NCBI GenBank assembly: GCA_027063545.1
Contig: JAMORN010000305.1
Location: 1-16,896 of the forward strand
Length of the DNA stretch: 16,896 nt
Direction: 5' to 3'
Source: a bacterium
GTDB lineage: Bacteria; JAMORN01
Numbering within the stretch: the first letter of the stretch is position 1; each line of letters starts with the position of its first letter. Below the pieces are notes generated by a model. That model made no database searches, had not been told where the DNA came from, and saw only the letters and a list, made by a program, of their open reading frames with translations. The translations under genes were made by a program, and so were the position numbers. Shown one piece after another: positions 7,346-15,532 of this stretch.

Positions 7346-9208
7346 TTAAATATATTTATTTTTCTTTAAATAAACTAAAAGAACCTGAATATCTGCTGGT
7401 GTTACTCCATCAATTCTTGAAGCTTGACCTAAATTTATCGGTCTAATTTTTTGAAGCTTTTCCTTTGCTTCATTTAAAAGTCCATCTATTTTTGTATAAT
7501 CTATATCATCAGGAAGTTTTATATTTTCATATATTTTGAATTTCTCAATTCTTTCTTTTTCTTTTTTTATATAACCTTCATACTTTATTTCAACTTCTAC
7601 TTTTGTTTTTACAAGTTTATTAAAATATTCTTTTATGTTTTCTATTTTTAAAATATCATCTATAGAAATTTCTGGTCTTTTCAAAAACTCTTTATATTTA
7701 ATTTTTTGTTTTAATTTTGGCTTTTCTTTTTCTTCTAAAATTAAATTTACCTTTTCTATATTAACAGATGTCTTTGATAAAAATTCTTTAAGTTTATAAG
7801 CTTTCCAAAGATTATCTAAAACTATATCTATCTCTTCTTTTGTTAAAAATCTATGTTCTTTTGAATATTTAAGAAGTCTTTTATCTACATTATCTATTCT
7901 TAAATTAAGTCTATATTCTGCTCTTGATGTAAACATTCTATATGGCTCTGTTATCTCTTTTGATACTATTTCATCTATAAGAATACCTATATAACTCTCA
8001 CTTCTATCTAATATAAAAGGTTCTTTTCCCATAATTTTAAAAGCTGCATTTATACCTGCAATTAATCCTTGAGCTGCTGCCTCTTCATATCCTGAGGTTC
8101 CATTTATCTGTCCTGCAACATAAAGATTTTTTACTTTTTTTGTTTCAAGGGTATGCTTTATTTGAAATGGTTCTAAACAATCATATTCTATAGCATAAGC
8201 AGGTTTTAAAATCTTAGCATTTTCAAGTCCTGGTATTGTTCTCATAGCTTCTTCAATTATATGTTCAGGAAGAGAAGAAGAAAAACCATTTAAATAATAT
8301 TCATCTAAAAATATACTTTCTGGTTCTACAAATATATGATGTCTATTTCTTTCTGGAAAATTCTTCAATTTATCTTCAATAGAAGGACAATATCTAGGAC
8401 TAGAGGCTTTTATTAGACCTGTAAATAAAGGAGAATAAGCAAAACCTTTTCTTAAAATCTTATGAGTTTCTTCATTGGTATGAGTAAGATAACATGGTAT
8501 ATTATATTTTGATTTTTCCTTTTCAAAAAAGGAAAAATACCAAGGATCTTCATCTCCTGGTTGTATTTCCATTTTAGAAAAATCTATAGAATGTCCAGCA
8601 ACTCTCGGTGGGGTTCCTGTTTTAAATCTTCTTAATTTTATTCCTGCATCTATTAAAGACTTTGATATACCTTCTGCTGATGAATCATTATCCCTTCCAC
8701 CAGCCCATTTTCTTAATCCTATAAAAAGTCTTCCTTTCATAAATGTTCCTGTAGTTAAAATTACTGCTTTAGCATAAAACTCTGTCCCTGTTTGAGTCCT
8801 AACACCATAAACTTCACCATTCTTTACTAAAATTTCTTCAACCATTGCCTGATAAACATCTAAATAATCCATATTTTGAATTACTTTTTTCATCTCAACT
8901 TTATAAAGCATTTTATCGCTTTGACATCTTGGACTCCAAACAGCAGGACCTTTTGATCTATTTAATAACTTAAATTGTAATGCTGTTTTATCAGCAATTC
9001 TTCCCATTAAACCACCAAGCATATCTATTTCCATAACTATCTGACCTTTAGCAACACCTCCTATAGAAGGATTACATGACATATGAGCAATATTATCTAG
9101 ATTTGAAGTTAAAAGAAGCGTTTCCATTTTAAGACGAGCTGCAATATTTGCTGCTTCAATACCTGCATGTCCGGCGCCAACTACTATTATATCATAATTT
9201 TTTTTCAT
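7346..9208 (-). CDS. mnmG: tRNA wobble-uridine modification enzyme MnmG (GidA)
   Basis: MnmG works as a complex with MnmE to place a (carboxymethyl)aminomethyl group on U34 of certain tRNAs, using FAD and a methylene-folate donor. The 620-residue protein starts [20 protein letters not shown], the FAD-binding GxGxxG motif with the GHAG signature, and has further family blocks: MSCNPSIGG (43-51), [24 protein letters not shown] and [17 protein letters not shown]. The C-terminal end has the [18 protein letters not shown] block. Length is standard. It starts 4 bases after the mnmE stop, so the two are co-expressed. Nothing looks truncated. Confidence 0.98.
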   Translation of the reverse strand: MKKNYDIIVVGAGHAGIEAANIAARLKMETLLLTSNLDNIAHMSCNPSIGGVAKGQIVMEIDMLGGLMGRIADKTALQFKLLNRSKGPAVWSPRCQSDKMLYKVEMKKVIQNMDYLDVYQAMVEEILVKNGEVYGVRTQTGTEFYAKAVILTTGTFMKGRLFIGLRKWAGGRDNDSSAEGISKSLIDAGIKLRRFKTGTPPRVAGHSIDFSKMEIQPGDEDPWYFSFFEKEKSKYNIPCYLTHTNEETHKILRKGFAYSPLFTGLIKASSPRYCPSIEDKLKNFPERNRHHIFVEPESIFLDEYYLNGFSSSLPEHIIEEAMRTIPGLENAKILKPAYAIEYDCLEPFQIKHTLETKKVKNLYVAGQINGTSGYEEAAAQGLIAGINAAFKIMGKEPFILDRSESYIGILIDEIVSKEITEPYRMFTSRAEYRLNLRIDNVDKRLLKYSKEHRFLTKEEIDIVLDNLWKAYKLKEFLSKTSVNIEKVNLILEEKEKPKLKQKIKYKEFLKRPEISIDDILKIENIKEYFNKLVKTKVEVEIKYEGYIKKEKERIEKFKIYENIKLPDDIDYTKIDGLLNEAKEKLQKIRPINLGQASRIDGVTPADIQVLLVYLKKNKYI

Positions 9209-9212
9209 AACA

Positions 9213-10586
9213 CTATTTTCCTATACAAAAATTTGAAAATATTTTATCTAATATATCCTCATCTGTAATTCTTCCATAAAGTTCATCAAATAAAGATAAA
9301 ATATTTCTAATATGATAAGCTATTAAATCTGATGTTAAAATATTAAAGTTTTCCTTTAATTCTAAAATTTCTTTTTTTATATCCTCAAGTATTGACTTAT
9401 GTCTAAGATTATACAAATTAAAATCCTCTTTTAAAACATCCTTATAGTGTTTTAATATATTTTCTTTTATAAAATTTATAAGTTTTTCTCTATCTTCCTC
9501 TTTTATTGCTGAAATTTTTACATAAGGATTTTTAAAGTTTATTTTACTATTTTCTTTATATAAGTCTAGTTTATTATAAACATATAAAACTTTTATATCT
9601 TTATCTTTTAAAATTTCATCTATATATAAATCATTTTCATCTTCATCTCTTGATAAATCTTTAACTACTAAAACAAAATCTGCATATTCTAACTCTTTTA
9701 ATGTTTTTTCTATTCCTATTTTTTCAATTTCATCTTCTGTTCTTCTTATACCTGCAGTATCTAAAATTGTTATCTTTATACCATCAATGTAAAAACTATC
9801 CTCAATTATATCGCGGGTTGTTCCTTCTTTATGAAAAACTATAGCCTTTTCTTTTTTTAATAATAGGTTCATTATTGAAGATTTTCCTACATTTGGTTTT
9901 CCTATAATTAACATATTAAAGCCTTTATCTAAATTATTTAAACTTATAATATATTCTATATTTTTATCAATATTTTTTTCTATTTCTGAAATTAGATTTA
10001 AAAGTTCATCTTTATTTAAATACTCATTTTCTTCCTCTTCAAAATCAACAATAGCCTCAATATTATATAAAATATTAATAAGCTTTTCTCTTAATTTATA
10101 TAATACATCTTCTTTCAATTCTTTATTTAAAACTTTTAAATATTTTTTGTATGTAAGTTCGTTGGATGAAGATATAAGTTTTTCAATAGATTCTGCTTGA
10201 AGAAGCTCTATCTTTCCATTTAAAAAAGCCCTTTGTGTAAATTCTCCAGGTTTTGCTAGCCTTGCTCCTTTTTTTAATAATAATTCTAATATTCTATTAG
10301 AAATAAAATCTCCTCCATGTGTATGAATCTCAAAAGAATCTTCTCCTGTATATGAATTAGGCTCTTTAAAGAAAAAAACAATAACATCATCTAAAACTTC
10401 ATTATTTTCATCTATTATTTTTGTATAATAAACTTTTCTTGGTGATATTATCTTTTCTGGATTTATTACAATACTTTTTAATAAATCAATACTTCCTTTT
10501 CCTGAAACTCTTATAACAGCAATAGCACCAACACCTTTTGGGGTTGCTATTGCTGTTATTATATCTTCTTTATATAGTTTTTTCAT
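9213..10586 (-). CDS. mnmE: tRNA modification GTPase MnmE (TrmE)
   Basis: MnmE is the GTPase partner of MnmG in U34 modification. The 457-residue protein has the N-terminal folate-binding domain (DTIAAIAT-like [19 protein letters not shown], then EIHTHGG and [13 protein letters not shown]), a G domain with G1 GKPNVGKSS (229-237), G2 EGTTRD (254-259), G3 DTAG (276-279) and G4 NKLD, and the invariant C-terminal CIGK with catalytic-region Cys454. Length and boxes are normal. The ATG at 10584-10586 has no Shine-Dalgarno: the space where one would lie is filled by a parS palindrome (10589-10604). It sits 19 bases after yidC. Confidence 0.98.
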   Translation of the reverse strand: MKKLYKEDIITAIATPKGVGAIAVIRVSGKGSIDLLKSIVINPEKIISPRKVYYTKIIDENNEVLDDVIVFFFKEPNSYTGEDSFEIHTHGGDFISNRILELLLKKGARLAKPGEFTQRAFLNGKIELLQAESIEKLISSSNELTYKKYLKVLNKELKEDVLYKLREKLINILYNIEAIVDFEEEENEYLNKDELLNLISEIEKNIDKNIEYIISLNNLDKGFNMLIIGKPNVGKSSIMNLLLKKEKAIVFHKEGTTRDIIEDSFYIDGIKITILDTAGIRRTEDEIEKIGIEKTLKELEYADFVLVVKDLSRDEDENDLYIDEILKDKDIKVLYVYNKLDLYKENSKINFKNPYVKISAIKEEDREKLINFIKENILKHYKDVLKEDFNLYNLRHKSILEDIKKEILELKENFNILTSDLIAYHIRNILSLFDELYGRITDEDILDKIFSNFCIGK

Positions 10587-10588
10587 AA

Positions 10589-10604
10589 TGTTTCACATGA
10601 AACA
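10589..10604. promoter_or_regulatory. parS: parS site 2, in the yidC-mnmE gap
   Basis: TGTTTCACATGAAACA, the exact reverse complement of site 1, fills nearly all of the 19-base gap between the yidC stop and the mnmE start. It has one mismatch to the parS consensus. In the mRNA it could fold as a short hairpin over the mnmE initiation region. It lies about 2.5 kb from dnaA, as expected for origin-proximal parS. Confidence 0.93.
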
Positions 10605-10605
10605 T

Positions 10606-12201
10606 TTATTTATATTTTCTCTCTATCCAATATTGTTGAATTAAAGATAATAAATTATATGTTCCCCAGTAAAGATTTAAACCTACTGACATATTAGAGA
10701 AAATAAAATACATAAAAACACTCATAAAAGTAGGCATAAATTTTTGTTTTGGATCTTTTATACTCATAGACATTTGAATATACATAAATACAGTTGATAA
10801 AAATACTATTAAACCAAATTTAAAAGGACCTATTGAAAAAAGGACTTCTGGCTGGCTTAAATCTTTTATCCATAAAATAAATTCTGCTTGTCTAAATTGA
10901 AATGCTCCTCTAAAAACACTATACAAAGCAAAAAATATTGGCATTTGTATTAATATAGGTAAACATCCTCCAAAAGGATTAACACCATGTTGTTGGTACA
11001 CCTTCATCATCTCCATTTGCATTCTTTTAGGATCATTTTTATATTTTTCCTGAATTGATTTTATTATAGGCTGAACTTGTTGTAATTTTTTAGAAGATTC
11101 CATAGATTTATGATTAAGAGGTGAAAGTATTAATTTTAAGAATATTGTAAATATTATAATAACAAGACCCCAGTTAGGTATAAATCCATATAGTTTTATT
11201 GTTATCCATAAAATTAAATCTGATAAAGGCTGAATAATTCTTGCTCCAAACCTTCCAAGATTAGATAAACCATATCCATATTTTTTTAAAAGATATTTAT
11301 CAACAGGTGTTGCTATAATAGCATAAGAAAAGTTTATATTATTTTTATCAAACAATGTTATAGAGTTATCTATATTAAAGTTTATAAATTTTCTTTTACT
11401 ATTAATATTTAAATTATAATTTATTTCTCCAGAATATTTTTTATCTTTAAAATCAAATATCATTCCTCCCCAAAAGTATTTTGTTCTTATTCCATCCCAA
11501 AAGTTTTTAACCTCAACTAAATTTATAGTTTCTGATTTAGATTTTTTTATTTGATCAAGTTCTTCATTTACATAAAAAACACCTGCTGCATAATTTTTAT
11601 CATCATTATCATTAAATTTTGTAAAACCATTCAATATAAAAGATAATTGATCTATATTATTTTTTGATTTTATATTTAAACTAACCTTTATTAAATAATC
11701 ATTTTTTGGTATATTATATTTTTTTTCTATAACTTTTAAACTATCATTATATAAAAAACTTAAAATATAAGAAGAATCTGTAGAGTCTATTTTTATATTA
11801 TATATAAGTATTGTATCTGAATTTTTATCTAGTTTTATACTGTTTATTTTTGATTTTTCAAAAAGTACTATATTATTCTTTCTTGAATTATCAAAGTATT
11901 CATTAAATACTAATTTTTTTATTAAAGCACCTTTATTAGAAAATAAAAGAGTATATTTTTGTGTTTTTATTAATATCTCTTTTTCTTTTATATCTTTATT
12001 ACTTTTTAAAGTATCTGATAATTTATTTATTGTTGTATCTTGTAATAATAAAGAATCTTTTATTTCTTTTGATGTGTTTGATAATGTATTAACAGGCTTA
12101 TCTTTTATATGAAGAATATTTTCCCTATACCATTTTGTATTTGTGATAATTAAAATTAAAATTATTAAACTGAATGCTATTATATAATTTTTTTTAAACA
12201 T
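10606..12201 (-). CDS. yidC: Membrane protein insertase YidC, with large periplasmic domain
   Basis: YidC inserts membrane proteins, including Fo subunit c, alone or with SecYEG. The 531-residue protein has an N-terminal membrane helix (7-21), a Ser/Thr/Lys-rich linker, a periplasmic beta-sandwich domain (about 75-300) and the conserved 60-kDa insertase core (about 335-528) with QEKYKNDPKRMQMEMM, VNPFGGCLPILIQMPIFFALY and FRQAEFILWIKDLS. The P1 domain marks the Gram-negative type, so a diderm cell is likely. The groove Arg of the family (E. coli Arg366, in the helix before the PL motif) aligns with Lys356 here, a conservative change. The start at 12199-12201 has a clear AGGAG. It follows yidD by 23 bases. 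Confidence 0.97.
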   Translation of the reverse strand: MFKKNYIIAFSLIILILIITNTKWYRENILHIKDKPVNTLSNTSKEIKDSLLLQDTTINKLSDTLKSNKDIKEKEILIKTQKYTLLFSNKGALIKKLVFNEYFDNSRKNNIVLFEKSKINSIKLDKNSDTILIYNIKIDSTDSSYILSFLYNDSLKVIEKKYNIPKNDYLIKVSLNIKSKNNIDQLSFILNGFTKFNDNDDKNYAAGVFYVNEELDQIKKSKSETINLVEVKNFWDGIRTKYFWGGMIFDFKDKKYSGEINYNLNINSKRKFINFNIDNSITLFDKNNINFSYAIIATPVDKYLLKKYGYGLSNLGRFGARIIQPLSDLILWITIKLYGFIPNWGLVIIIFTIFLKLILSPLNHKSMESSKKLQQVQPIIKSIQEKYKNDPKRMQMEMMKVYQQHGVNPFGGCLPILIQMPIFFALYSVFRGAFQFRQAEFILWIKDLSQPEVLFSIGPFKFGLIVFLSTVFMYIQMSMSIKDPKQKFMPTFMSVFMYFIFSNMSVGLNLYWGTYNLLSLIQQYWIERKYK

Positions 12202-12224
12202 ATATACTCCTTTTATTTTATTAT

Positions 12225-12473
12225 TTATGGTAGATCAATTCCGCCTTTAGAGTAAGGATTACATCTTAAAACTCTCCAAGTAGTTTTATATGTTGCTTTG
12301 AAAATATTATACTTTTTATACGATTCTATAGCATAATCAGAACATGTAGGATAATATCTACAATGAAAAGGTGTATAGGGTGATATAAATTTTTTATAAA
12401 ATTGTATTATTTTTATTATTAAATTCTTTATTAATTTTTCTATAGTTTTCAATAAGGAAATTATATACTTCAT
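12225..12473 (-). CDS. yidD: Membrane protein insertion efficiency factor YidD
   Basis: YidD is a small membrane-associated protein that helps YidC-dependent insertion. The 82-residue protein has the family core IIQFYKKFISPYTPFHCRYYPTC (given here only by its landmarks: FISP 29-32, Cys38, Cys44), then SDYAIESYKKYNIFKATYKTTWRVLRCNP with Cys71, and a short GGIDLP end. The only ATG in range is at 12471-12473, giving about 15 residues more N-terminus than most YidD proteins and an 80-base overlap with rnpA. No strong ribosome site is visible, so translation may depend on ribosomes finishing rnpA. Position between rnpA and yidC is standard. Confidence 0.93.
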   Translation of the reverse strand: MKYIISLLKTIEKLIKNLIIKIIQFYKKFISPYTPFHCRYYPTCSDYAIESYKKYNIFKATYKTTWRVLRCNPYSKGGIDLP

Positions 12474-12819
12474 TTTTTACTCTATTAAAGTCTATATTTT
12501 TATTTGTATTATTTTTCACCAAAACAAATATTGTATAATTCTTATAAAACTCTTTTAGATCTTTATTATTATAAAAAATTTCTCTAAAACTCTCTTTTAT
12601 TAATCTTTTTATTCTATTTCTATAAACAGATTTAGCAAATTTTCTTTTTACAATAATACCTATTATAGGTAAATTTAATAAATAATTATATTCTTTTTCT
12701 TTTAAAAATGTCAAAATATCTTTTTTAAGTAAATATATAATAAAGTTTTGAGTATAAATTTTTTTTGATTTTTTTATATAATTAAAAAATCTCTTATTTG
12801 CTGTGTAAAAATATTTCAT
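12394..12819 (-). CDS. rnpA: Ribonuclease P protein component
   Basis: RnpA is the protein subunit of RNase P, which trims 5' leaders of tRNA precursors. The 141-residue protein is basic and rich in Lys and Asn, somewhat longer than the usual 110-120. It carries the diagnostic RNR motif in YRNRIKRLIKESFREIF (RNR at 67-69), preceded by IIVKRKFAKSV as in other RnpA proteins, then the conserved strand TIFVLVKN. The N-terminal 50 residues are poorly conserved. It lies 13 bases after rpmH, the normal order. The last 26 codons overlap yidD in another frame and form a Lys/Asn-rich tail. Confidence 0.93.
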   Translation of the reverse strand: MKYFYTANKRFFNYIKKSKKIYTQNFIIYLLKKDILTFLKEKEYNYLLNLPIIGIIVKRKFAKSVYRNRIKRLIKESFREIFYNNKDLKEFYKNYTIFVLVKNNTNKNIDFNRVKNEVYNFLIENYRKINKEFNNKNNTIL

Positions 12820-12832
12820 TAAGGTTTTAATA

Positions 12833-12970
12833 CTAAACTGTTGTTAATCTTTTTCTACCCTTTCTTCTTCTTCTATTTATAACTTCTCTACCAGATTTTG
12901 TCCTCATTCTTGCTAAAAATCCATGTTTTCTTTTTGCTTTCTTTATATGTGGTTGATATGTCCTCTTCAT
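12833..12970 (-). CDS. rpmH: 50S ribosomal protein L34
   Basis: L34 is a small, very basic protein of the large ribosomal subunit. I read 45 codons on the minus strand from ATG 12968-12970 to TAG 12833-12835: [17 protein letters not shown] at the start, [13 protein letters not shown] in the middle, [15 protein letters not shown] at the end, matching L34 throughout (the usual MKRTFQP...HGFRxRMxTxxGRxVLxxRRxKGRxxL). A strong ribosome site (AGGGAGGG) lies upstream at 12975-12982. It is the first gene of the leftward run, divergent from dnaA, and probably shares a promoter with rnpA, yidD and yidC. Confidence 0.98.
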   Translation of the reverse strand: MKRTYQPHIKKAKRKHGFLARMRTKSGREVINRRRRKGRKRLTTV

Positions 12971-13064
12971 ATATCCCTCCCTTAAATTTATTTTTTTTAT
13001 TTTTTATTTAAAAAAGTTATTTTTATGTATAAAAATAATAAAAATATTAAATTTTTACAAGAAT
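12971..13064. promoter_or_regulatory. Divergent rpmH/dnaA promoter gap
   Basis: These 94 bases separate the leftward rpmH run from the rightward dnaA run and must hold both promoters. They are almost entirely A and T, with long T and A runs (12991-12998, 13011-13015). I see no convincing -35/-10 pair, only AT-rich candidates such as TATAAAAAT near 13029. No TTATTAACA box or parS site lies here. It could also unwind easily as part of the origin. Confidence 0.5.
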
Positions 13065-14117
13065 ATGTATTATTATTTAGAATCTCAAGTATTAGAGCAT
13101 TATACATTTGATAATTTAATAGAAGGTAGAACTAATTCTGCAGCTATTATTGCGGGAAAAACAATAGTTAATGATTTAAAAAAACAGATTCCATATAATC
13201 CTCTTCTTATTGTTGGAGATTATGGTTCAGGAAAAACTCATATATTAAATGCTATAGGAAATTATGCTAAACAAAAATATAAAAATATAAATATCGCTTA
13301 TATAAGAGGAGATTTATTTATTAATGATGTTATAGAAGCTATAAAAAATAAAGAAATAGAAAAATTAGAAAATTTTTATAAAAAATTAGATATACTACTT
13401 TTTGATGATATTCATAAATTTATAGAGCAAAATACATCTTTAGCTCAAGATATTTTCTTTAATATATATGAATATTTATACAACAAAAATAAAAAAATAG
13501 TTATAAGTTCTCTTTATGATATAAATAAATTAAAAGAAGGATTAAAAGATAGAATTATAAGTAGATTATCTTCAGGACTTATTATAAAAATAGGTGATTT
13601 TGATTATGAAATAATAATGGCTATTTTAAGAAAAAAAACTGAAAAAATAGAAATATCCAATGATATTTTAGATTATATAATAAAAACTTTAAAAACAAAT
13701 AATATTAGAAACTATGAAGGTATAATAAATAAAATTATAAGTTTTTCTATAGGAACAAAAAAAGAAATAAATCTTGAATTAGTAAAAGATATAATAAATA
13801 AAGATAAGACTATTAAAAAAATTTCAAATATTATAACACCTGATGAAATTATAGATGTTGTTAGTAAGTTTTTTAAGATTAATAAAAGATTAATAATAGA
13901 AAAAAATAGAAGAAAAGAAGTAATAATACCAAGAAAAATTGCTATATATTTATCAACAGAATTAACAAATTATTCTTTAGAATCTATAGGTAAATTTTTT
14001 AATAGAGACCATGCGACAGTAATCTATTCTAGAGATGAAATCAAAAAGTTAATAAATACTGATGAAACTATTAAAGAAATTGTTAATAAACTAAAAAAAA
14101 TGTTAATAACTGATTAA
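13065..14117 (+). CDS. dnaA: Replication initiator DnaA lacking domains I and II
   Basis: DnaA binds oriC and opens it with its AAA+ domain. This version is 350 residues, against about 450 in E. coli or B. subtilis, and begins about 10 residues before domain III (HYTFDNLIEGRTN). Domain III has Walker A GDYGSGKTH (51-59), Walker B LLFDDIH (111-117), sensor 1 around 147-150, the arginine finger Arg167 in DRIISRLSSGL and sensor 2 Arg215. Domain IV has IIPRKIAIYLSTELTNYSLESIG and the signature NRDHATV (313-319), where Ala317 replaces the more common Thr. The in-frame upstream stretch (12957-13064) has no ATG, GTG or TTG and ends at a TGA, so no longer form is evident. No Shine-Dalgarno is visible. 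The helicase-recruiting domain I is therefore absent or supplied by another protein. Confidence 0.95.
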   Translation: MYYYLESQVLEHYTFDNLIEGRTNSAAIIAGKTIVNDLKKQIPYNPLLIVGDYGSGKTHILNAIGNYAKQKYKNINIAYIRGDLFINDVIEAIKNKEIEKLENFYKKLDILLFDDIHKFIEQNTSLAQDIFFNIYEYLYNKNKKIVISSLYDINKLKEGLKDRIISRLSSGLIIKIGDFDYEIIMAILRKKTEKIEISNDILDYIIKTLKTNNIRNYEGIINKIISFSIGTKKEINLELVKDIINKDKTIKKISNIITPDEIIDVVSKFFKINKRLIIEKNRRKEVIIPRKIAIYLSTELTNYSLESIGKFFNRDHATVIYSRDEIKKLINTDETIKEIVNKLKKMLITD

Positions 14118-14234
14118 ATAAAATCAAAAATTATTAACAAATTATTTGTGATATAGTTTCACTAAAAAAATCTTAATAACTTTTATTAAATAATAATTAA
14201 ATAATTTTTAATAAGATAAAAATTTTTATTAACA
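14081..14234. repeat. Four copies of a DnaA-box-like 9-mer, TTATTAACA
   Basis: Exact copies lie at 14081-14089 and 14101-14109 (minus orientation, inside the end of dnaA) and at 14131-14139 and 14226-14234 (plus orientation, in the gap). The last two extend to a shared 13-mer, TTATTAACAAATT. The sequence is one change from the classical box TTATNCACA (C6 to A). Scanning by eye I found no exact copy elsewhere in the window, although one-mismatch forms exist. Likely DnaA-binding sites (inference). Confidence 0.6.
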
Positions 14235-14236
14235 AA

Positions 14237-14266
14237 TTGACAATTATTTATTATTAAAATTAATAT
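14237..14266 (+). promoter_or_regulatory. Possible dnaN promoter
   Basis: A perfect -35 TTGACA at 14237-14242 is followed after 18 bases by TAATAT (14261-14266), a 4 of 6 match to TATAAT; TATAAA at 14264-14269 is better but spaced 21. The -35 abuts the DnaA-box-like site at 14226-14234, so DnaA could influence dnaN transcription. AT-rich DNA makes chance -10 matches common. Confidence 0.4.
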
Positions 14267-14314
14267 AAATAAATGTTAAAGAATATTATAAGAATTAGGT
14301 ATAAAAATAAAGTC

Positions 14315-14340
14315 ACTTTATTTAATAGAATAAAGTTTTT
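14315..14340 (+). terminator. Weak hairpin with T run after dnaA
   Basis: ACTTTATT and AATAAAGT form a perfect 8-base stem around a 6-base loop, followed by TTTT. The form resembles an intrinsic terminator for dnaA, but there is only one G-C pair and it lies 200 bases after the stop, so it may instead be a leader hairpin for dnaN or chance. Confidence 0.3.
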
Positions 14341-14404
14341 GATAGATAAAAATTTTTTATTTATTTTTTTATAGCCAACAAAAAGAAAAAAGGAGTATGA
14401 TAAT

Positions 14405-15532
14405 ATGAAAGTAAGAACTAATATAGGTATTTTAAAAGATTTAATAGATAATGCTCTTCCTATTATTAATCAAAAAGCTCAAATTTTAATTCTTCATAAT
14501 TTTTTAATAAGAGCTAAAAATTCTAGATTAGAAATAGTAGCTACAGATTTAGATATTTCAATTATAGCATATAAAGATGTAGAAGTTTTAGAAGAAGGAG
14601 AAATATTAATAAATGCAAAAAAGTTTGCTGAAATAGTTAAAAATTTTGAAGATGAAGATGAGATTGAGATAATCTCAGATGAAAATTTAAAATTTGAACT
14701 TATAATAGGTAATAGTAAGTTTTCTTTAGTAGGTATAAATTCAGAAGAATTTCCTAAGGTACAATATCCAGAGGATATAAATTATATTATTTCTGTAAAG
14801 GGATTAGCTCTTAATTTTATTATTGATTATACATTATTTGCTGTAAGTAAAGACATAGGAATTTTAACAGGTATAAATTTTGAAATACATAAAGATTTTA
14901 TTAGAATGGTTGGAACAGATAGTCATAAATTAGGTCTTGCTGATTATAAGGATTTAATTGATATAAAAAAACAAGATGAGGATTTTCCTTTAAAATTTGT
15001 TGTTCCAAATAAGGTTGTAAAACACTTATCAGATACAATAGAAGATGATTGGGATATAAATATTGCTTTTAAAGATAATTTTTTAATATTTAATTATGAA
15101 AATATATTATTATCAACAAGATTATTAGAAGGTACATATCCAAATTATGAAGCAGTAATACCAGAAGATAATCAAAATAGTGCAATAATAGAAAGAAAAA
15201 CTTTTATGAATATTATAAAGAGATCTTTAAGTACTTCTGAATCTGGACAATATAAAATTATATTTAAATTTGATTCTACTTTAGAAGTTTATTCTTATGA
15301 TACAGAATTAGGAGCAGAATCTAAACAAGAGCTTTCAATTTCTTATGAAGGTGAGCCTATAGAGATTGCTTTTAATGGAAATTATCTACTTGATATATTA
15401 AAACATATAAAAACAGATGATGTTGAATTTAAAATTGGAGGTTCTTTATCTCCTACTTTAATAAAGCCACTACCACAATCAGAATCAGAAAATGTTATAC
15501 TACTATTAATGCCACTTAGAATAAAAAGTTAA
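14405..15532 (+). CDS. dnaN: DNA polymerase III beta subunit (sliding clamp)
   Basis: The clamp encircles DNA and tethers the replicative polymerase. The 375-residue protein matches the family along its length: MKVRTNIGILKDLIDNALP start, ATDLDISI (46-53), GTDSHKLGLAD (170-180, family TDGHRLA), EGTYPNYEAVIP (242-253, family EGxFPDYxxVIP) and the C-terminal LLMPLRIKS (family MPMRL), which helps form the partner-binding cleft. Three clamp domains are expected. The start ATG 14405-14407 has AGGAG at 14391-14395, 9 bases upstream; an earlier ATG at 14397 is out of frame. Its stop overlaps the recF start (TAATG), so the two are translationally coupled. Confidence 0.98.
   Translation: MKVRTNIGILKDLIDNALPIINQKAQILILHNFLIRAKNSRLEIVATDLDISIIAYKDVEVLEEGEILINAKKFAEIVKNFEDEDEIEIISDENLKFELIIGNSKFSLVGINSEEFPKVQYPEDINYIISVKGLALNFIIDYTLFAVSKDIGILTGINFEIHKDFIRMVGTDSHKLGLADYKDLIDIKKQDEDFPLKFVVPNKVVKHLSDTIEDDWDINIAFKDNFLIFNYENILLSTRLLEGTYPNYEAVIPEDNQNSAIIERKTFMNIIKRSLSTSESGQYKIIFKFDSTLEVYSYDTELGAESKQELSISYEGEPIEIAFNGNYLLDILKHIKTDDVEFKIGGSLSPTLIKPLPQSESENVILLLMPLRIKS

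Larger units (their letters stand above)
14118..14404. other. oriC: Candidate replication origin (oriC) in the dnaA-dnaN gap
   Basis: This is the longest gap in the window (287 bases) and holds no gene. It contains two of the DnaA-box-like 9-mers, a very AT-rich stretch between them (about 14160-14225) that could serve as the unwinding element, a possible dnaN promoter and one hairpin. Its location between dnaA and dnaN, close to the point where gene direction switches, is a standard oriC position. The rpmH/dnaA gap is the alternative. Confidence 0.6.

Noticed and set aside
12991-13060. Runs of T and A upstream of dnaA as a repeat or curved-DNA element
   Set aside because: Such runs are everywhere in this AT-rich DNA; no phased pattern was clear by eye.
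12957-13064. N-terminal extension of DnaA in the open frame upstream
   Set aside because: It has no ATG, GTG or TTG codon, is mostly poly-A/T sequence, and would add at most 36 residues unlike domain I.
14156-14162. GTTTCAC in the dnaA-dnaN gap as a third parS
   Set aside because: Only one half-site; the other half (GTGAAAC) is absent on the right side.
14149-14162. GTGA...TCAC inverted repeat near the origin
   Set aside because: A 4-base stem with a 6-base loop is too short to mean anything in this composition.
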